A stretch of DNA of 64,000 nt, from NCBI RefSeq assembly GCF_040183065.1, contig NC_091125.1, forward strand, positions 120,058,621 to 120,122,620, in the 5' to 3' direction. Below the pieces are notes generated by a model. That model saw only the letters and a program-made list of their open reading frames with translations. It did not search any database and was not told the origin of the DNA. Shown in pieces: positions 11,628-23,088 of the stretch (within the stretch, counting starts at the first letter, position 1; each line of letters starts with the position of its first letter). This DNA comes from Periplaneta americana (Eukaryota; Arthropoda; Insecta; Blattodea; Blattidae). The translations under genes were made by a program, and so were the position numbers.

Positions 11628-11792
11628 CAATATTTTTCCACGGGGTGAATTTTCCAACACATTAAGAGCAGAAGCTGAATAGCTTTCGACGCTGGATCTG
11701 GACTGATTTCGCTGACATTATTACCTTCATTTCACTCAGACGTTAGATAACCATCGCACTTGAGAAAGTGTTGTAAAATAAACCATTTAAAA
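11628..11792 (+). mobile_element. SINE fragment (same family as 57905)
   Basis: It shares the body and tail of the SINE at 57905-59023. There is a TTTTTCC...GAATTTTCC element, then TTAAGAGC, CGCTGGATCT, TTTCGCTGACATTATTACC and CTCAGACGTTAGATAACC, ending in GTTGTAAAATAAACC. The tRNA head is missing. Confidence 0.75.
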
Positions 11793-12114
11793 TATCTTCT
11801 ACAAATTATAAGCGTTCTGCTTCCTCATATTTTTTATATTCAATTACATGATGTCGTTATAATTGTATTTCTTCATCTATTACGCATTTTATTACAAATT
11901 AAGCATTTTGCAATTCCATTCCTTTACGTAATCATAACAAACAATAGAAAACTGTAGGTTTCGGTGATCTTTGTTTGAAACATCCTGCAGTCATTTCTGT
12001 CATAGTTGTATTAACTAGTGGTTCCTATTATTTCTATAACACGTAACCTACCCTTCTTTGCCCGCTCACTTCTGCCCACGGAGGGGAAACGTACCCGCTG
12101 CCCAGAATCGTGCT
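11793..12114. other. No recognisable gene
   Basis: AT-rich spacer between two SINEs. A 65-codon plus-strand frame at 11760-11957 is hydrophobic only because of base composition. Confidence 0.4.
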
Positions 12115-12418
12115 ATCTGGTCTAGTGGCTAGAGCGCTGAATTTATAATCCTGCAGACCCGGGTCCGATCCTCGGCGTGCCTCAGATTTATAACTTTTGT
12201 TGGACAAATCCGGGTAACACAGGGGTTTTCTCCAGGAGCTCCGATTCCCCTGTGACATCCCAACAAATCTCCATCATGTCATCTCATTCATGTGTAGAGT
12301 AAACCAATCTTCTCTAGCGCACCCTGGGCAACGACTCTGTCGGTAATTTGATCTACATAGCTGTCTTCATATGGGTGAATGAAGAAGAGTCAAGTACCCG
12401 CCATTAGTAAAAAAAAAG
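12115..12418 (+). mobile_element. Full-length-looking tRNA-derived SINE with A-rich tail
   Basis: The head contains a box-A-like TGGTCTAGTGGCTAGAGC and a box-B-like GGGTCCGATCC. The body has the GGGGTTTTCTCCAGGAG element and a long 3' region. It ends in a run of A at 12410-12418. About 300 bp, which is typical for an insect SINE. Confidence 0.75.
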
Positions 12419-13189
12419 AAAAGTTTTCCTACGAACTTCGTTTCTGTTATGTAATTGAATTTATAGTGTAAATTAAAATGTTGTATCCTCTAGAATACTT
12501 AGTCAATTTTAGGGTTAAGCGCCACTTACATTGATATCTGAGTAAAATATGATATATTTCACTACAACAGACAAAGAGTAGTAAATTGTGATTGTGTAGC
12601 ACAGTGGACGACAAAGATTGTCATATAAAATGCAGCCCGCACTACACAGTAAAGGCGGGACAGTAGGAGGGAGAGGATATCCAAACCGTGAGAAAGATGG
12701 CATTTTGATTGGAAATTTTATAATATAATCATGATGTTCATGTTCATGGCAGTGACTTACCTCTTTCATTTTCGCAAAACATACAAATTTTATTACCTTT
12801 TTTGCTAGGAGAACAACGCGGATATCTGAAATTTAATTTATTTAAAAACAACTGAACATTTTAGGTTATAGCAACATAATGAACCGTCATTAATCAGTAG
12901 CAGAATGCATGTTTTCTCTACCGTAATTGAATGAATCAGAGATGGTAGGAATAAAACAAATGAATTATAGGAGGAAACTAAACATTTGAGATTATACACG
13001 TCATATGCATGAGTGTAGATTTTAACATTAAACTTATGGTTATAGGCTTAATAAATAGTATTAAATCTTGTTCCATATACTCTTATTATGAGTATAGGCT
13101 TACCATCGAAGCAGAGATGATGGTAAAAAAATGTACATAAGAGAAAAAAAAGTTATCGGGTATTAATTTTAGAGCACCATACTATGTAC
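12419..13189. other. No recognisable gene
   Basis: AT-rich spacer. I see nothing reportable. Confidence 0.45.
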
Positions 13190-14254
13190 TATCAACAGTA
13201 ATCTCACTAGAGGTTTTGATTTATCTAGAGAAAATCAAAACTCGAGTGGGATTTAATTGACTATTACACGATTACAAGAAAGTATATAAAGATTAGAAGT
13301 AACAAAGTACTGCAATACAATAAAATATTAATTGGCTTACGAAAATACAACTGTCTTCCAATGTATTATTGTACCATCTCAACATTACGCTAGATGGCAG
13401 TAGTGTTTTATGATTGTTTTCTTGTTACCGGTATCAGTTGTGCCAACTATGGAATCATCATTGAACTCTGTGGACTGTTACTAGTCAAGAAGGCTTTGTT
13501 GATTCAGTTTCATTTTTATTAAAACATTTGCATTCCACTTCAATCATCCGGATCCCAGTAATCAACGTCACTTGATAGATGATTTTCAATACATCTTAGT
13601 ATTAAACAATCTCTAATACGTGACTATCCATAATATCATATAGCAGAAGCTATAACAAACATAACCTAAATAATATAAACAAGTGTTAGAAAAGTTTTAA
13701 TTAGGGATGATGAAATAAACAAGAAACGTTTTAATTAACGATGATGAAATAAAAAATAAACATGAATAATTTTAAAAGAAACAATTATTGAAAGTACAAT
13801 TTTCTGATTCGAATGTTTTAGTGGTTGGTGGTTCAGTTGATGTTATATTGGACGTGTGCGTAAAAGAAGTGAACTCGTTGATGTACATGATGTATCCCTC
13901 AACTTATTCAGGATTTCCGAATGATGCTCTTCATATATGACCAATGATCTTTATTAATTCTTGTTCTTGAATGCCAATGCGAGTCATATTTGAAAGTGCT
14001 GTGCAGCGACTGGAGTGGTTTGTAATTTTCTGTTTTTTGACGTCCAGACCAGTGCAGTTTGAAATGTTGGCAAACAAAGAACAAATGCTAGGGTAGTGAT
14101 AAAAATAAACAAATGCTAGGGAAGCGGTAAAATTAAACAAATGCTAGGGACGCGATAAAATTGTGAGATAAGCAGCCATGATTGGTTGAAAGACGTCCTT
14201 TCGTACCGTTTTATTGGTCGAAAGTAGTGTGACGTAGTAAAAGTGTAATAGTCA
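13190..14254 (-). mobile_element. 1.07 kb dispersed repeat carrying a Crypton-like recombinase end, copy 1
   Basis: This block matches 53994-55060 end to end in the same orientation, with scattered substitutions and few short indels. Both copies start at TATCAACAGTAATCTC and stop at GTAATAGTCA; the flanks differ. Near the start a hairpin pairs CTAGAGGTTTTGAT with ATCAAAACTCGAG. TGACTATTACAC occurs at 13258 and again inverted at the right end. Three tandem AAACAAATGCTAGGG-type units lie near 14080-14155. The minus strand encodes a tyrosine-recombinase end (separate entry). Confidence 0.85.
13931..14140 (-). pseudogene. Crypton-like tyrosine recombinase, C-terminal fragment
   Basis: The minus-strand product of 69 codons contains KKQKITNHSSRCTALSN followed by GIQEQELIKIIGHI. 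The H-x-x-R (HSSR) and the later G-H correspond to the second catalytic block of tyrosine recombinases as found in animal Cryptons and KIAA1958/DUF3504-type proteins. These cut and rejoin DNA through a 3'-phosphotyrosine. The upstream catalytic Arg and the nucleophilic Tyr are not visible: a TGA follows the GHI. The upstream part of this frame (FNFTASLAFVYFYHY) is not recombinase-like. The fragment is also in copy 2 at about 54740-54870, so both inherit the same truncated source. A function for the fragment is not implied. Confidence 0.65.
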
Positions 14255-14429
14255 GTCTAATCAGATTTATACAGGTCAATCGAGTGTCAATGAGTTGGTT
14301 GATTGGCTGTATGGCGCTCGCTTGGAATTATCATATAAACATAAACTGAAACATTACCCATATACCCATAAATGTTATCATTTTTAGAGACACGGTGTAT
14401 ATGTAACACCTTATGACTGTGTGTACTGA

Positions 14430-14605
14430 ATTTTGAATCAGCTTGTATATTGTAATGCTCAATCTTCGTACAAGGAAGACGAGACGATAATGACTTCTCG
14501 CCTGAATAGTAACACGATTTGGAGAGTTTATTCTGCACTTAATTTCCTCCAGCATATCATTTATATTTGTTAGCGTCGCTCCAAGTATTTGAACTTTGCC
14601 ACACC
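14430..14605 (-). pseudogene. Diverged RTE-type LINE fragment
   Basis: The minus strand shows IKCRIN and an upstream NIND-type segment. It lines up at nucleotide level with 27180-27340 (for example TTAATTTCCTCC and TCATTTATATTTGTTA). Divergence is much greater than between the other copies, so this is an old insertion or a sister family. Confidence 0.6.
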
Positions 14606-16050
14606 ATCAATAAGCCGTGAAAACAAGACCGATGGAGGCGTTCCTCTCGCCCTGTTTGGTAGAAGACTCGGAATATGGGGCACAGGAGCCGCTTTCGACG
14701 TGTACCAAGTCACATCTCATGATTTCCCAAACCATTTATCACCGACATCATTAGCGTTACTGCCAAATACCAATGTCGTTAAGTTACAGATAAGTTGGAC
14801 GATCAATCTTATATTTATCACAATTACATATTTATAGAGATACATCATTGTTGATAGCGTGGCAACAGGTTTGACCGGCCGGTACTTTCTTCGTCAACCT
14901 GCCCTCCCCTCTGCCTCTACCCCCTCGCTAGTCGAAATTGAATTTATCCGCATTCCGATACACTTGTCAAGCTGGAAGAATCAAATCATATGATTCTGCA
15001 CATGTGAAAGAAGACGTGGGATTGCGATTGTATTATGGCAACGACTTGTTTATGTTATTTCGCTTCGGATGGACACATGGCGGATGATGGATACTGGAAT
15101 GGTTATGCCTATGCATAGAGAAGAAGGTGGTCGTGACATACTTTCAAAGCTCTCTGACATAGCATTAGCATGACAAAGGTTTTGCTCAATACTGAAGAAA
15201 TTGCTCTCGCAACTTTGTTATTTATTTATTTATTTTTTTTTGCATTCTCGCTACACTACGTATAGAGGAAGTACAATTTCGCTATGAAGAATTTTTTTGA
15301 AAAGAACAAATAAACACGAAGCTTAAATATATGGGAAACAACGGAGCACATTTTCCAAGTTATCATCTAGAACAGTGGTCATTAACCTTTTATAAACTAA
15401 GCGATAAGTGAAAAAAAAAAAAAAAAGATGAAAGATGCAAAGGAGTTTTACGAGTTTTTTTTACACTTGCACAGTATTTTACTGAAGAAATTTAAAATTA
15501 ATTAGTTTACATTCTGTAAATCTGAAATTACATATTGTAAATCTATATAAAGGTACAAATAAATACTGAAATACAGAATATAATAGTAACAATAGAAATA
15601 TAATAAAATAATACATAAATATAAAAAGGATACATTAATATTATAAATTTGAGGACCGAATGAGCAGCGCTCGCGTTCGGTCACACTTCAGATATATTAT
15701 TAATGTAAGAGGAATATAGGCCCTATAAATAAAATAAAATGAAATAGGAACTAAAAGTAAAGCTGCAGCTACAATGAAATTACATAATATAATATTAACA
15801 TAGAGAAGAATATTATCGTACGTCAATCAAGTAGAACAATTTATGAACAAAAAGGAAATAAATAAGAAAAAAAAAAAATATATATATATATACAGTACGT
15901 ATAGGTTTATACAATACATAATATATTTTGAAATTAGAGAATACATACATAATAGGCTATAGGCTAATTGATTCATACACAGGCTAAGCATATACTTAAT
16001 CAAATTGAAGAAATTAACACGTTTTTAATTTTCTTGTTATATTTTAGTGA
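14606..16050. other. No recognisable gene; AT-rich
   Basis: The first 250 bp carry an 82-codon plus-strand frame without recognisable features. From 15400 the sequence is very AT-rich, with a short (TA)n at about 15879-15891. Confidence 0.45.
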
Positions 16051-16990
16051 GCTACATGTTAGAAGTTCTGGTGTAACATAGCTACAGAATTATACAACCG
16101 AGCAAGAAAAGGTCGTCGCTTTTTGCCTGTAGACTTTTTCTTCCTTCAATTTATGAGAAGGGACTCACAGGTTTACTTCTCTCCGAAAGAAACCGTTCTA
16201 ATAATAATTTTATAGCCGTTTAAATTTCACCGTCCTGGTTGCATTCTAACTCAAACACAATGAATAAAAAAATGAATACTGAAATATTTATATAGCCTAA
16301 TGCACTCCTTTCTGATAGCACGATAGACTTGTCGATGGAGTATGAAAGCCATGTTTTGACGAATATTTATACAGTACTATGAACTGTTGAATTAGTTACA
16401 AAGATTTCACGATTACATACAAGGAAGTTTATTGATGAAAAAATATACTGACAAGCCATGAGCACTATTTGTAGTTTTTTGAATATGGTCCTACACGATT
16501 TCCTAGGTTTGGGACCTACTATTAACTTATTCTAGCTACTCCATTTTACAGTAGAAATATACTGTTACTGTCTGTAGAATTTCCCCAGAATATTATTCTA
16601 AAAGTCAATATCGAATTAAAGTATGCAAAGTACATAGTTTTTAAGATATTGCTATTTACTATTCCTTGCATAGATCTAATAGCAAAATATGTTGAGTTTA
16701 GTTTGGGGGTAATTTCTTTAATAGGCTATAATTTTTCCAATTTAATATATTATTGAATTGTAAGCCAAGAAATTTCGTTGTTGTTGTTCCTACTAGGAAC
16801 CTATTAATTATTGCGCTTGAAATTTGCGAGGTAGAATTTGGACAGGATTTAAATTGAATTATGTTAGTTTTGTTACAATTTAATATTAATTTATTGGCTA
16901 AGAACCAATCGCATATTAGAATGTGGAGTTATTGGCTGTAATTACTATATTTGTGTCATCTGCAAATAATTGCATACGTGGAAACGCAGC
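16050..16990 (-). pseudogene. Jockey/CR1-like LINE reverse transcriptase, heavily decayed
   Basis: Translation of the minus strand across frames gives, in order, QLFADDTNIVI (the RT catalytic F-A-D-D block), NCNKTN.IQFKS, TTKFLGLQFNN, LNWK and IIFWGNSTDSNSI. SKHGFH and YQKGVH follow further down. This is the normal order from RT palm to C-terminus in jockey-like LINEs. Many stops and indels interrupt it and no single frame stays open, so it is missed by frame-based gene finding. The 5' end (right) stops near 16990. Confidence 0.7.
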
Positions 16991-17180
16991 CAGCATTTTG
17001 GGAACCTTTCCAGACGCCACTTCTCAAGATTAAATTTTTTTTTTATTTGAATATCTGATGTGATTGCAGTTTTCTTTTCCTAATTTTTATGTTCTTTAAA
17101 TAATGATATAGTTTTGTAGACAGTGTCACTAATATAATGAAATTATTTGAACATGCGTATGATAGTAGGTAGTTCAAAGT

Positions 17181-17958
17181 GTGACTGGAAAGTTTTCTTT
17201 TCTCAATCGTACTATCAGGGACTGGAATGCTTTACCTGGAGACTTACTAAAGGCTTTACCAATAACCGGAAATGTGTTTAAAAATAGGCTTAAGGACTTT
17301 ACTAATAGACGGTAGTATATTATGCACAATATTTAAAGGGTGTAATTGATGTTTTGTTATTTGAAGTGTTCTGTCAGTGAAGAAATGTGTTGTGTCAGTG
17401 AAGTGTGTTTGTGTCAGTGAGGTTTTGTAGTTTCTAGTGGTAAAGCAAAGTATTTGAACAGTGAAATGTTTTTGAAATATTAGTGAAATCAGGATAGTAT
17501 CAGTGAAATGTGTCGTAGTACCAGTGCCGTGAGTGAGTTGACAGCGAAATGAATGTAGTGCTGAAAGGCACTTGTGCATGTATGAACATATCATACTCAT
17601 TGGTTTTAGTTCGAACTTAGAGTTAAGATACAAATTAGATTTACTTTAAATGTTATTTTAAGTGATCGTGCTTCATTTAATGCAGGATGATCCTTATTAA
17701 TTTGATTATACAATTGTTATTATTTAACATTATTATTATTATTGTTTATTATTATTAGCATTAATTGTTATTAGTATTATTATTATTAATTGTATTTATT
17801 ATGAACTGTCATTATTGAGTGTAATTAGTTACCACTGCCACCAGGTATTTACCCATTTGCAGTGTGAATAAATACATACATACATACATACATACATACA
17901 TACATACATACATACATACATACATACATACATACATACATACATTACATACATACAT
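17181..17958 (+). mobile_element. 5'-truncated LINE-B copy: C-terminal codons, 3' UTR, (CATA)n tail
   Basis: A 44-codon in-frame tail (VTGKFSFLNRTIRDWNALPG..., ending FTNRR and TAG at 17313-17315) is the usual C-terminus of this LINE. The 3' UTR runs through GTCAGTGAAG-type degenerate tandem units, an ATT-rich tract and the conserved TTACCACTGCCACC...GTGTGAATAAATA end. It finishes in a perfect CATA array. This is the longest of four LINE-B 3' ends in the window. Confidence 0.85.
17873..17958. repeat. (CATA)n microsatellite, LINE-B tail
   Basis: About 20 CATA units with one interruption near 17945. It grew from, or serves as, the 3' tail of the LINE-B copy. Confidence 0.95.
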
Positions 17959-18328
17959 GATTTTATAATTTGTAACTGGGTTGCAAGGAGTAGTGAAGTG
18001 CATTCCATAACCTCTCCTACTTAAATCCCATCCTCACCTTCCCGTGGTGCAACCTGTTTTTAACAAACGAGGCTCTGGGGACCGAATCGCAGCGATGCAA
18101 CTGTTTCATCCAAAGAATGGAGGGAATGAAATTTGAACGTGCTGACCTGCCATGGCATGCATAAGCGTCCCCTAAGTGGTGAAGAGGGGATATGGCCGGT
18201 GGAGATGTGTGACAACTCTCGCTGCTAGGTTATGTGGACCCACTAACCAACAGCAGGTATGTTCCTTCAAACAGTTGATTTAACAGCCATAGCATAAAAA
18301 TATGGTACCTACATTAAAACGGTTATAC
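17959..18328. other. No recognisable gene
   Basis: Moderately GC-rich, with blocks that look repeat-derived, but I can find no partner copy in this window. Confidence 0.4.
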
Positions 18329-18640
18329 CACAGTCTAATATATACAGTCACGAAGCTTGAGTTGTGAGGGTGCTAGGAACAATTGACTGTGCCGGTACTA
18401 TTTCGCATTGTCTGTAATGAGGCGATATTAGCGATCCTAGTGGTTAGCAACTATCTGTTTACTACGTATTGAATGCTAGGTAACTATCGGTGCTGGACCC
18501 CGGACTCATTTCACCGGCATTATCACCTTCATATCATTCAGACGCTAGATAACCTAGATGTTGATACATCGTCGTAAAATAATCCAATAAAATAAAAAAA
18601 ACTACGTATTGAGCTTCGTGACTGTATATACTAGACTGTG
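18329..18640. mobile_element. hAT-type MITE, split by a SINE
   Basis: CACAGTCTAATATATACAG at the left end and CTGTATATACTAGACTGTG at the right end are inverted repeats. A second copy is at 42317-42486. Near-identical octamers (GGTTATAC and GATTATAC) flank it, consistent with an 8-bp hAT duplication. A SINE sits inside at 18473-18600; without it the MITE is about 172 bp, close to the other copy. Confidence 0.8.
18473..18600 (+). mobile_element. 5'-truncated SINE with a perfect 12-bp TSD
   Basis: The body matches the 57905 SINE (CACCGGCATTATCACC, GACGCTAGATAACC, GTCGTAAAATAATCC) and ends in A7. ACTACGTATTGA occurs at 18461-18472 and 18601-18612, so the insertion split the host MITE. Confidence 0.9.
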
Positions 18641-19282
18641 ATTATACTTTTTGCTACTATCTCCTACATTGGAGAGAAAGAGAGTTAATGGCTTTATTAC
18701 CAAGAACTCGACATTGGTTAACAACAATGTAATTTATACCTTTTTCATTCTTTGCTAATATTTTCCTTCATTACTTTGGTTTAGTCTTCAGAAATCTTTA
18801 TGTTGTACATTTGTAAGAGTTCGCAATGAAAGAAAGGGCAATGATAGAAGAAATAATTAAAATATATGTGATCTCGCGTCCTTGTGAGGGAATTTACGAT
18901 TCTGCGGAACAATATCTATCGAGCTTCAAGCCTGTTGGCCACTTGTCTCACACCGTTTTTCACTATTCAGTTGAAGGTACTAAAAATTTTGAAGGGGAAA
19001 AGCCGAAATGGTAACGTAATAGCTACTACATGAGGGGATGAACGTTGTAAGCACGATTCGCAATGTCTGAACAGCAGGAGGGCAGCGTTGCCGAAGATAC
19101 TTAAAATCTGGGCCGAACGTGTGAGAGAGAGGACGTCGCTATCTTCGATAGACAAGGGAATCCAGCCTTACGCTAGGCGCGTGACAATCGAGTAAGCTCG
19201 CCAAAAAGTACACAAAGTGACATGAGAAGAAAAACATTCCATTTGTGAAGAATATAATTTGAAAAAGATGTTAGGGTGGTTC
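18641..19282. other. No recognisable gene
   Basis: Contains two short frames (18826-19014 plus, 18967-19155 minus) with no recognised family. Confidence 0.4.
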
Positions 19283-19420
19283 ATTATTATTGTGTATTTT
19301 GTAATTATTGTGTATTAATTGTATTGTGATTATTTTTATTGTGTGTAATTAAGTTACCACTGCCACCGGGTGTTTCTCCACTTGCAGAGTAAATACCAAT
19401 ACACATTTTACTTGCCATAA
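19283..19420 (+). mobile_element. LINE-B 3' end fragment
   Basis: Carries the AT-rich tract and the conserved TTACCACTGCCACCGGG...GTAAATA end of the LINE-B UTR, lacking the coding part. Confidence 0.7.
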
Positions 19421-19746
19421 ATCTACGACACGCGATTCACAGATTTTCTTCCCTCCCGGAGGAAACCTAGATAAGAACTGTACCTCTTAAAACCATCGTC
19501 CTCGGTCGGGTTTTTACACGGAAAATCACAATCATTGGCTATCAAAGTAACCGCTAGATCACCGGCGACGATTCCACTTAGTGCTAGAACACGATCTCTG
19601 CTTTTGTCACTCCTTAATGCTACTGCCTGTGAGGACGGTTGTGAATGTCTATCGACTCGTATCATGAGTTATTTTACAAGACGGAGAAGGTAGCTGCAAT
19701 TTCACCAGGTTGGTTTGTAGAAAACATTTATATTTAAATACCAGGC
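19421..19746. other. No recognisable gene
   Basis: An 80-codon minus-strand frame (19423-19665) has no recognised motif. The right edge is the 8-bp duplication of the next hAT element. Confidence 0.4.
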
Positions 19747-19984
19747 TAGGGTGACCAGAGTCACATCGATAAAAAGAGAACACAAAGCTTCAAAAAGGAG
19801 CGCATTGTTCCAAAAAAGAGGACAGAAAATATGTACAGCTGTCAAAAGAAAAAGTGGCCGCTCTCCTGTATCAAAGATCCTTTCGGGTATCTTCGCTACA
19901 ATTCGGAGACAGGCGATGTTACATGTTGTTGGACCACGTTGCCTGATATCTACAGTTATAATTGAAGTATACTGTGTGTTATTC

Positions 19985-20060
19985 GATAGCATAATGGTAG
20001 CATTCAGGCGTCTTATTCATGAGGTCCTGCGTTCGACTACAACCTCGTGCTTTTTATGTC
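19985..20060 (+). mobile_element. tRNA-like SINE head
   Basis: Box-A-like TAGCATAATGGTAGCATTC and box-B-like GCGTTCGACTAC have tRNA spacing. A SINE body is not clearly delimited. Confidence 0.4.
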
Positions 20061-20336
20061 CTTTTTTGTTCTGTTTTTGAGAGAGACAAACTAGACATAA
20101 TGGCTCCTTTTTCTTTTATGATTATTTTAGTAATTAACATCAGGTTCATTAATATATTATGCCATGACTTTATCATTATCATTATGATATTGTGGCTGCA
20201 AATGGAAAGAAAAAAGATTTTATTCTCAATAAAATATCTTTCGTGGCATAAACAAAACAAATTTACTGGCGTCGGCCTTAAAATATTCAAACAATTAAGC
20301 GTTCAAAAAACAAAACAAAAAGCCACAATTCAATAT

Positions 20337-20880
20337 TTAGTCTATCTTCCTCTTATCTCGATCATCTTGCAGTCGAGTGGGCATGGAATTGACTAGTCTT
20401 TGCAAATAGCGACTGTTCTTAGACACGATATTCCAGGCATTCTGAACATACACACATAAATGTTCTGTCCATGGGCAGGTCTTTAACTGCAAACCCAGCA
20501 ATCTCCAATCTTTCCTATTTTCTGCCTTCCTCTTAGTCTCCGCATATGATCCACATATCCTAATGTCGTCTATTATTCTTTTCAACCAGAGACCCAACCA
20601 ATTCCTTTTTCTCTTTCTAATCAGTTTCAGCATCATTCTTTCTTCACTCGCTTTTTCAAACACAATTTTATTTCTTATTCTGCCTGTCCACTTTACACGC
20701 ACCGTTCTTCTCCACATCCACATTTCAAATGCTTCAATTCGTTTCTCTTCATTTCGTCGTAATGTCCATGTTCCTTCCCCATACAATGCCACACTCCACA
20801 TAAAGCACTTCACTAGTCTCTTCTCCTTAGTTCTTTTTCCAGAGGTCCGCAGAAGATCCTTCTTCTTCTATTAAAAGCTT
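20337..20880 (-). pseudogene. LINE-D C-terminal protein remnant
   Basis: The minus strand encodes FCGPLEKEL, then KCFMWSVALYGEGTWTLRR, AFEMWMWRRTVRVKWTGR, RNKIVFEKASEERMML and IRKRKRNWLG. The same blocks occur at 37600-37890, which is also linked to an RT domain. This is the region just past the RT of RTE-like LINEs, in which the Y-G-x-x-T-W-T-L block is conserved. One frame is open for 158 codons from 20813, with the FCGPLEK part in another frame. No 5' end and no catalytic residues are present. Confidence 0.75.
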
Positions 20881-21224
20881 CCTTTGTTCAAGTTTGCAGT
20901 TTTCTTAGGAAGGATAGGCCTAAATGCGGTAACATCCCGTTGCTTTCCGCACACCACAATCTCTTTCGCAATTTATTAAATTCCAAGGGGCCCAAGCGTG
21001 GAGATGAGGAGAGTGGATTTGACTAATTGGGCCCTCCGGACTTCACCGAAAGTCACGGCAAGGGTTAAATATTAATTCTATCAGGATGTTTGACCCGGTC
21101 AGAGACCGGGAAATCTCAATTAGCCTTTGCCCCCCGCATCCTGGACTAGCTTCTACGAATCATCAGAAGATCTTAGAGTGTGATTGGGCCAATTTTTCCA
21201 AAAATGTTTCCACACTTTTGCTCT

Positions 21225-21285
21225 CGTAGGTCAGCGGACGAACGTCGGAATTTAGATGTCAACGTCTCAGGTTCAATTCCTCGTT
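21225..21285 (+). mobile_element. tRNA-like SINE head
   Basis: Box-A-like TAGGTCAGCGGACGAACG and box-B-like AGGTTCAATTCC. Weak on its own. Confidence 0.35.
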
Positions 21286-21395
21286 ACTCCTTTTCATTTT
21301 ATTGTGGTTCAAGATAGTATAATGTAATAATACAAAAAGAAAAACTAATACCAGTATTATGCAACTGGATTTTTCCAAACCTAATATTAAATTTA

Positions 21396-22360
21396 TGTTA
21401 TTTATATCGCTAAAGAACGATTACAATATAAATAACTTTAATATTATTTATACAGTCTCACTAAAGAACGATAACAGAATATAAATGATAAATATCGGTT
21501 TGTTTAATTAATATTTTGCGAAAGAACAATAACAATATAAATAACTTGAATATTGTTTTATAATGCTAATGAAGGAAAGCAGAGTATAAATGATAACTTG
21601 AATATTATTTATATCGCTAAAGAACGATAACAATATAAAAAACCTGAATATCATTCATATCGGAATTTCACAGATTTATTACAGATGTATTTAAGGAATT
21701 GTAGAAGAATAGTAATTAGTAACAGTGTCCTATTTATTCTTCTTGGAGCCAAATTTGTAACTTTTAAAAGTGTGGTTACTATGTTGAAGTGTATGTGTTG
21801 TAACGGATGCTTGATTTGTTATGTATGTGAGTCAGTTATGTGATGCTTGATGTCGTCGCAATGTCGTAATTATGGTTTGATTGTGTTTGTGTGACTATTG
21901 TGTATTAATTTATGATGTATGGTACGGAAAGCTGCATATTTGTGTTATAGAAGTGTTACGTATGTGTGTTGTTAATGTTTTTGTATGTTACAAATTGATA
22001 CCTGATATTTGTTTTGCAATCGCAATGCCTAATTTACGGATTGTTTATGTTTTGTTTACATCGCGTAAGCTAATTTAATTTTCTTTTCCATTTCTCTTTA
22101 TGCTTATCTTTTTTGTGTATAAAACTATAGCTCTAACATACATATGTAAAATACGGCTAACCCCCATTGGAAATACAATAATAATTATTATTCATATCGT
22201 TATAATACGATAACAGAATACAAATGATGACCTGAATTTTGTTCATATCTCTAAAGAACGATAACAAAATATAAATAACGTGATATCCATAAAGAACGAT
22301 AACTGGATATAAATGATAATTTGAATATCATTTACATCGCTAAAGAAAGATTAAAAAATA
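21396..22360. repeat. AT-rich degenerate minisatellite, interrupted by a LINE tail
   Basis: Units share CGCTAAAGAACGATAACA followed by an ATATAAAT...CTTGAATAT block. The AAAGAACGA core starts at 21412, 21463, 21521, about 21571 and 21619, then 22251, 22291 and 22342, so spacing is about 40-60 bp. The gap between 21662 and 22190 is an insertion with its own TSD. Unit length varies, so this is not a classical satellite. Confidence 0.8.
21663..22189 (+). mobile_element. 5'-truncated LINE 3' end inside the minisatellite, 10-bp TSD
   Basis: ATTCATATCG is found at 21653-21662 and 22190-22199. The insert ends GGCTAACCCCCATTGG, AAATACAATAATAATT, which looks like a LINE 3' UTR with an AAT-type tail. 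The 65-codon frame at 21881-22078 inside it has no motif, so I treat the insert as non-coding UTR. Confidence 0.75.
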
Positions 22361-22379
22361 AAATGAAAACTTGAAGAAG

Positions 22380-22445
22380 GCCCGAACCCACGACCTTTGA
22401 ATCATTAAACAAACATTCTACCACTGGTCCACGAGGCGTAGATAT
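22380..22445 (-). mobile_element. tRNA-like SINE head
   Basis: On the minus strand, box-A-like TGGACCAGTGGTAGAATG and box-B-like GGGTTCGGGCC. No extended body was resolved. Confidence 0.4.
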
Positions 22446-22680
22446 GGAACACTTTCATAGTTCCGGAACTGCTTGTACAAGCACATGCATCGTGTAACAT
22501 CGCCGCGACCCGAAGTGGACTTTGAAAATATTCGCTGTTCACGAGTGCGGCCACTTTTTTTTTTGACAGCTGTACATAGATTTGGGCTTGGTCCTAGGCC
22601 TATATTATACCTTAAATTACATCAATATTTATTTTATTACAAAATATTTACAATACAGATTTAGGCTTATATCATGCTTA

Positions 22681-22915
22681 AATCAGGATAGAATCAGTGA
22701 AAATCAGGATAGAATCAGTGAAATGTGACGTAGTTCCAATGCAGTGAGAGAGTTGACAGCGAAATTAGTGTAGTGTTGAAAGGTACTTGTGCAGATATGA
22801 ACATATCATACTCGTGGGTTTTACTCGTAGTTCGAACTTAGGTTTAAGATACAAATTAGATTTATTTTAAATGTTATTTTAAGTGATCGTGATTCATTTA
22901 ATTTAGGATGTTCCC

Positions 22916-22963
<48 letters not shown>

Positions 22964-23088
22964 GTATTAATTATTAGTATTATTATTAATTGTATTTTTA
23001 ATTAATAAGTTTATTATTGTCATTATTGAGTGTAATTAGTTACCACTGCCACCGGGTATATACCCATTGCCGTGTGAATAAATATATA
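22681..23088 (+). mobile_element. 5'-truncated LINE-B 3' UTR with 8-bp TSD
   Basis: CATGCTTA lies at 22673-22680 and 23089-23096. The insert is LINE-B UTR only: two ATCAGGATAGAATCAGTG units, GAACATATCATACTCG, an (ATT)n tract at 22919-22951, and the TTACCACTGCCACC end. Confidence 0.85.

Noticed and set aside
17873-17958. CATA array as a CRISPR or regulatory array
   Set aside because: Simple tetranucleotide repeat with no spacers; it is the tail of a LINE.
20995-21110. Short inverted words GGGCCCAA/TTGGGCCC and CCCGGTC/GACCGGG
   Set aside because: Arms of 7-8 bp are expected by chance in this length; no element boundary found.
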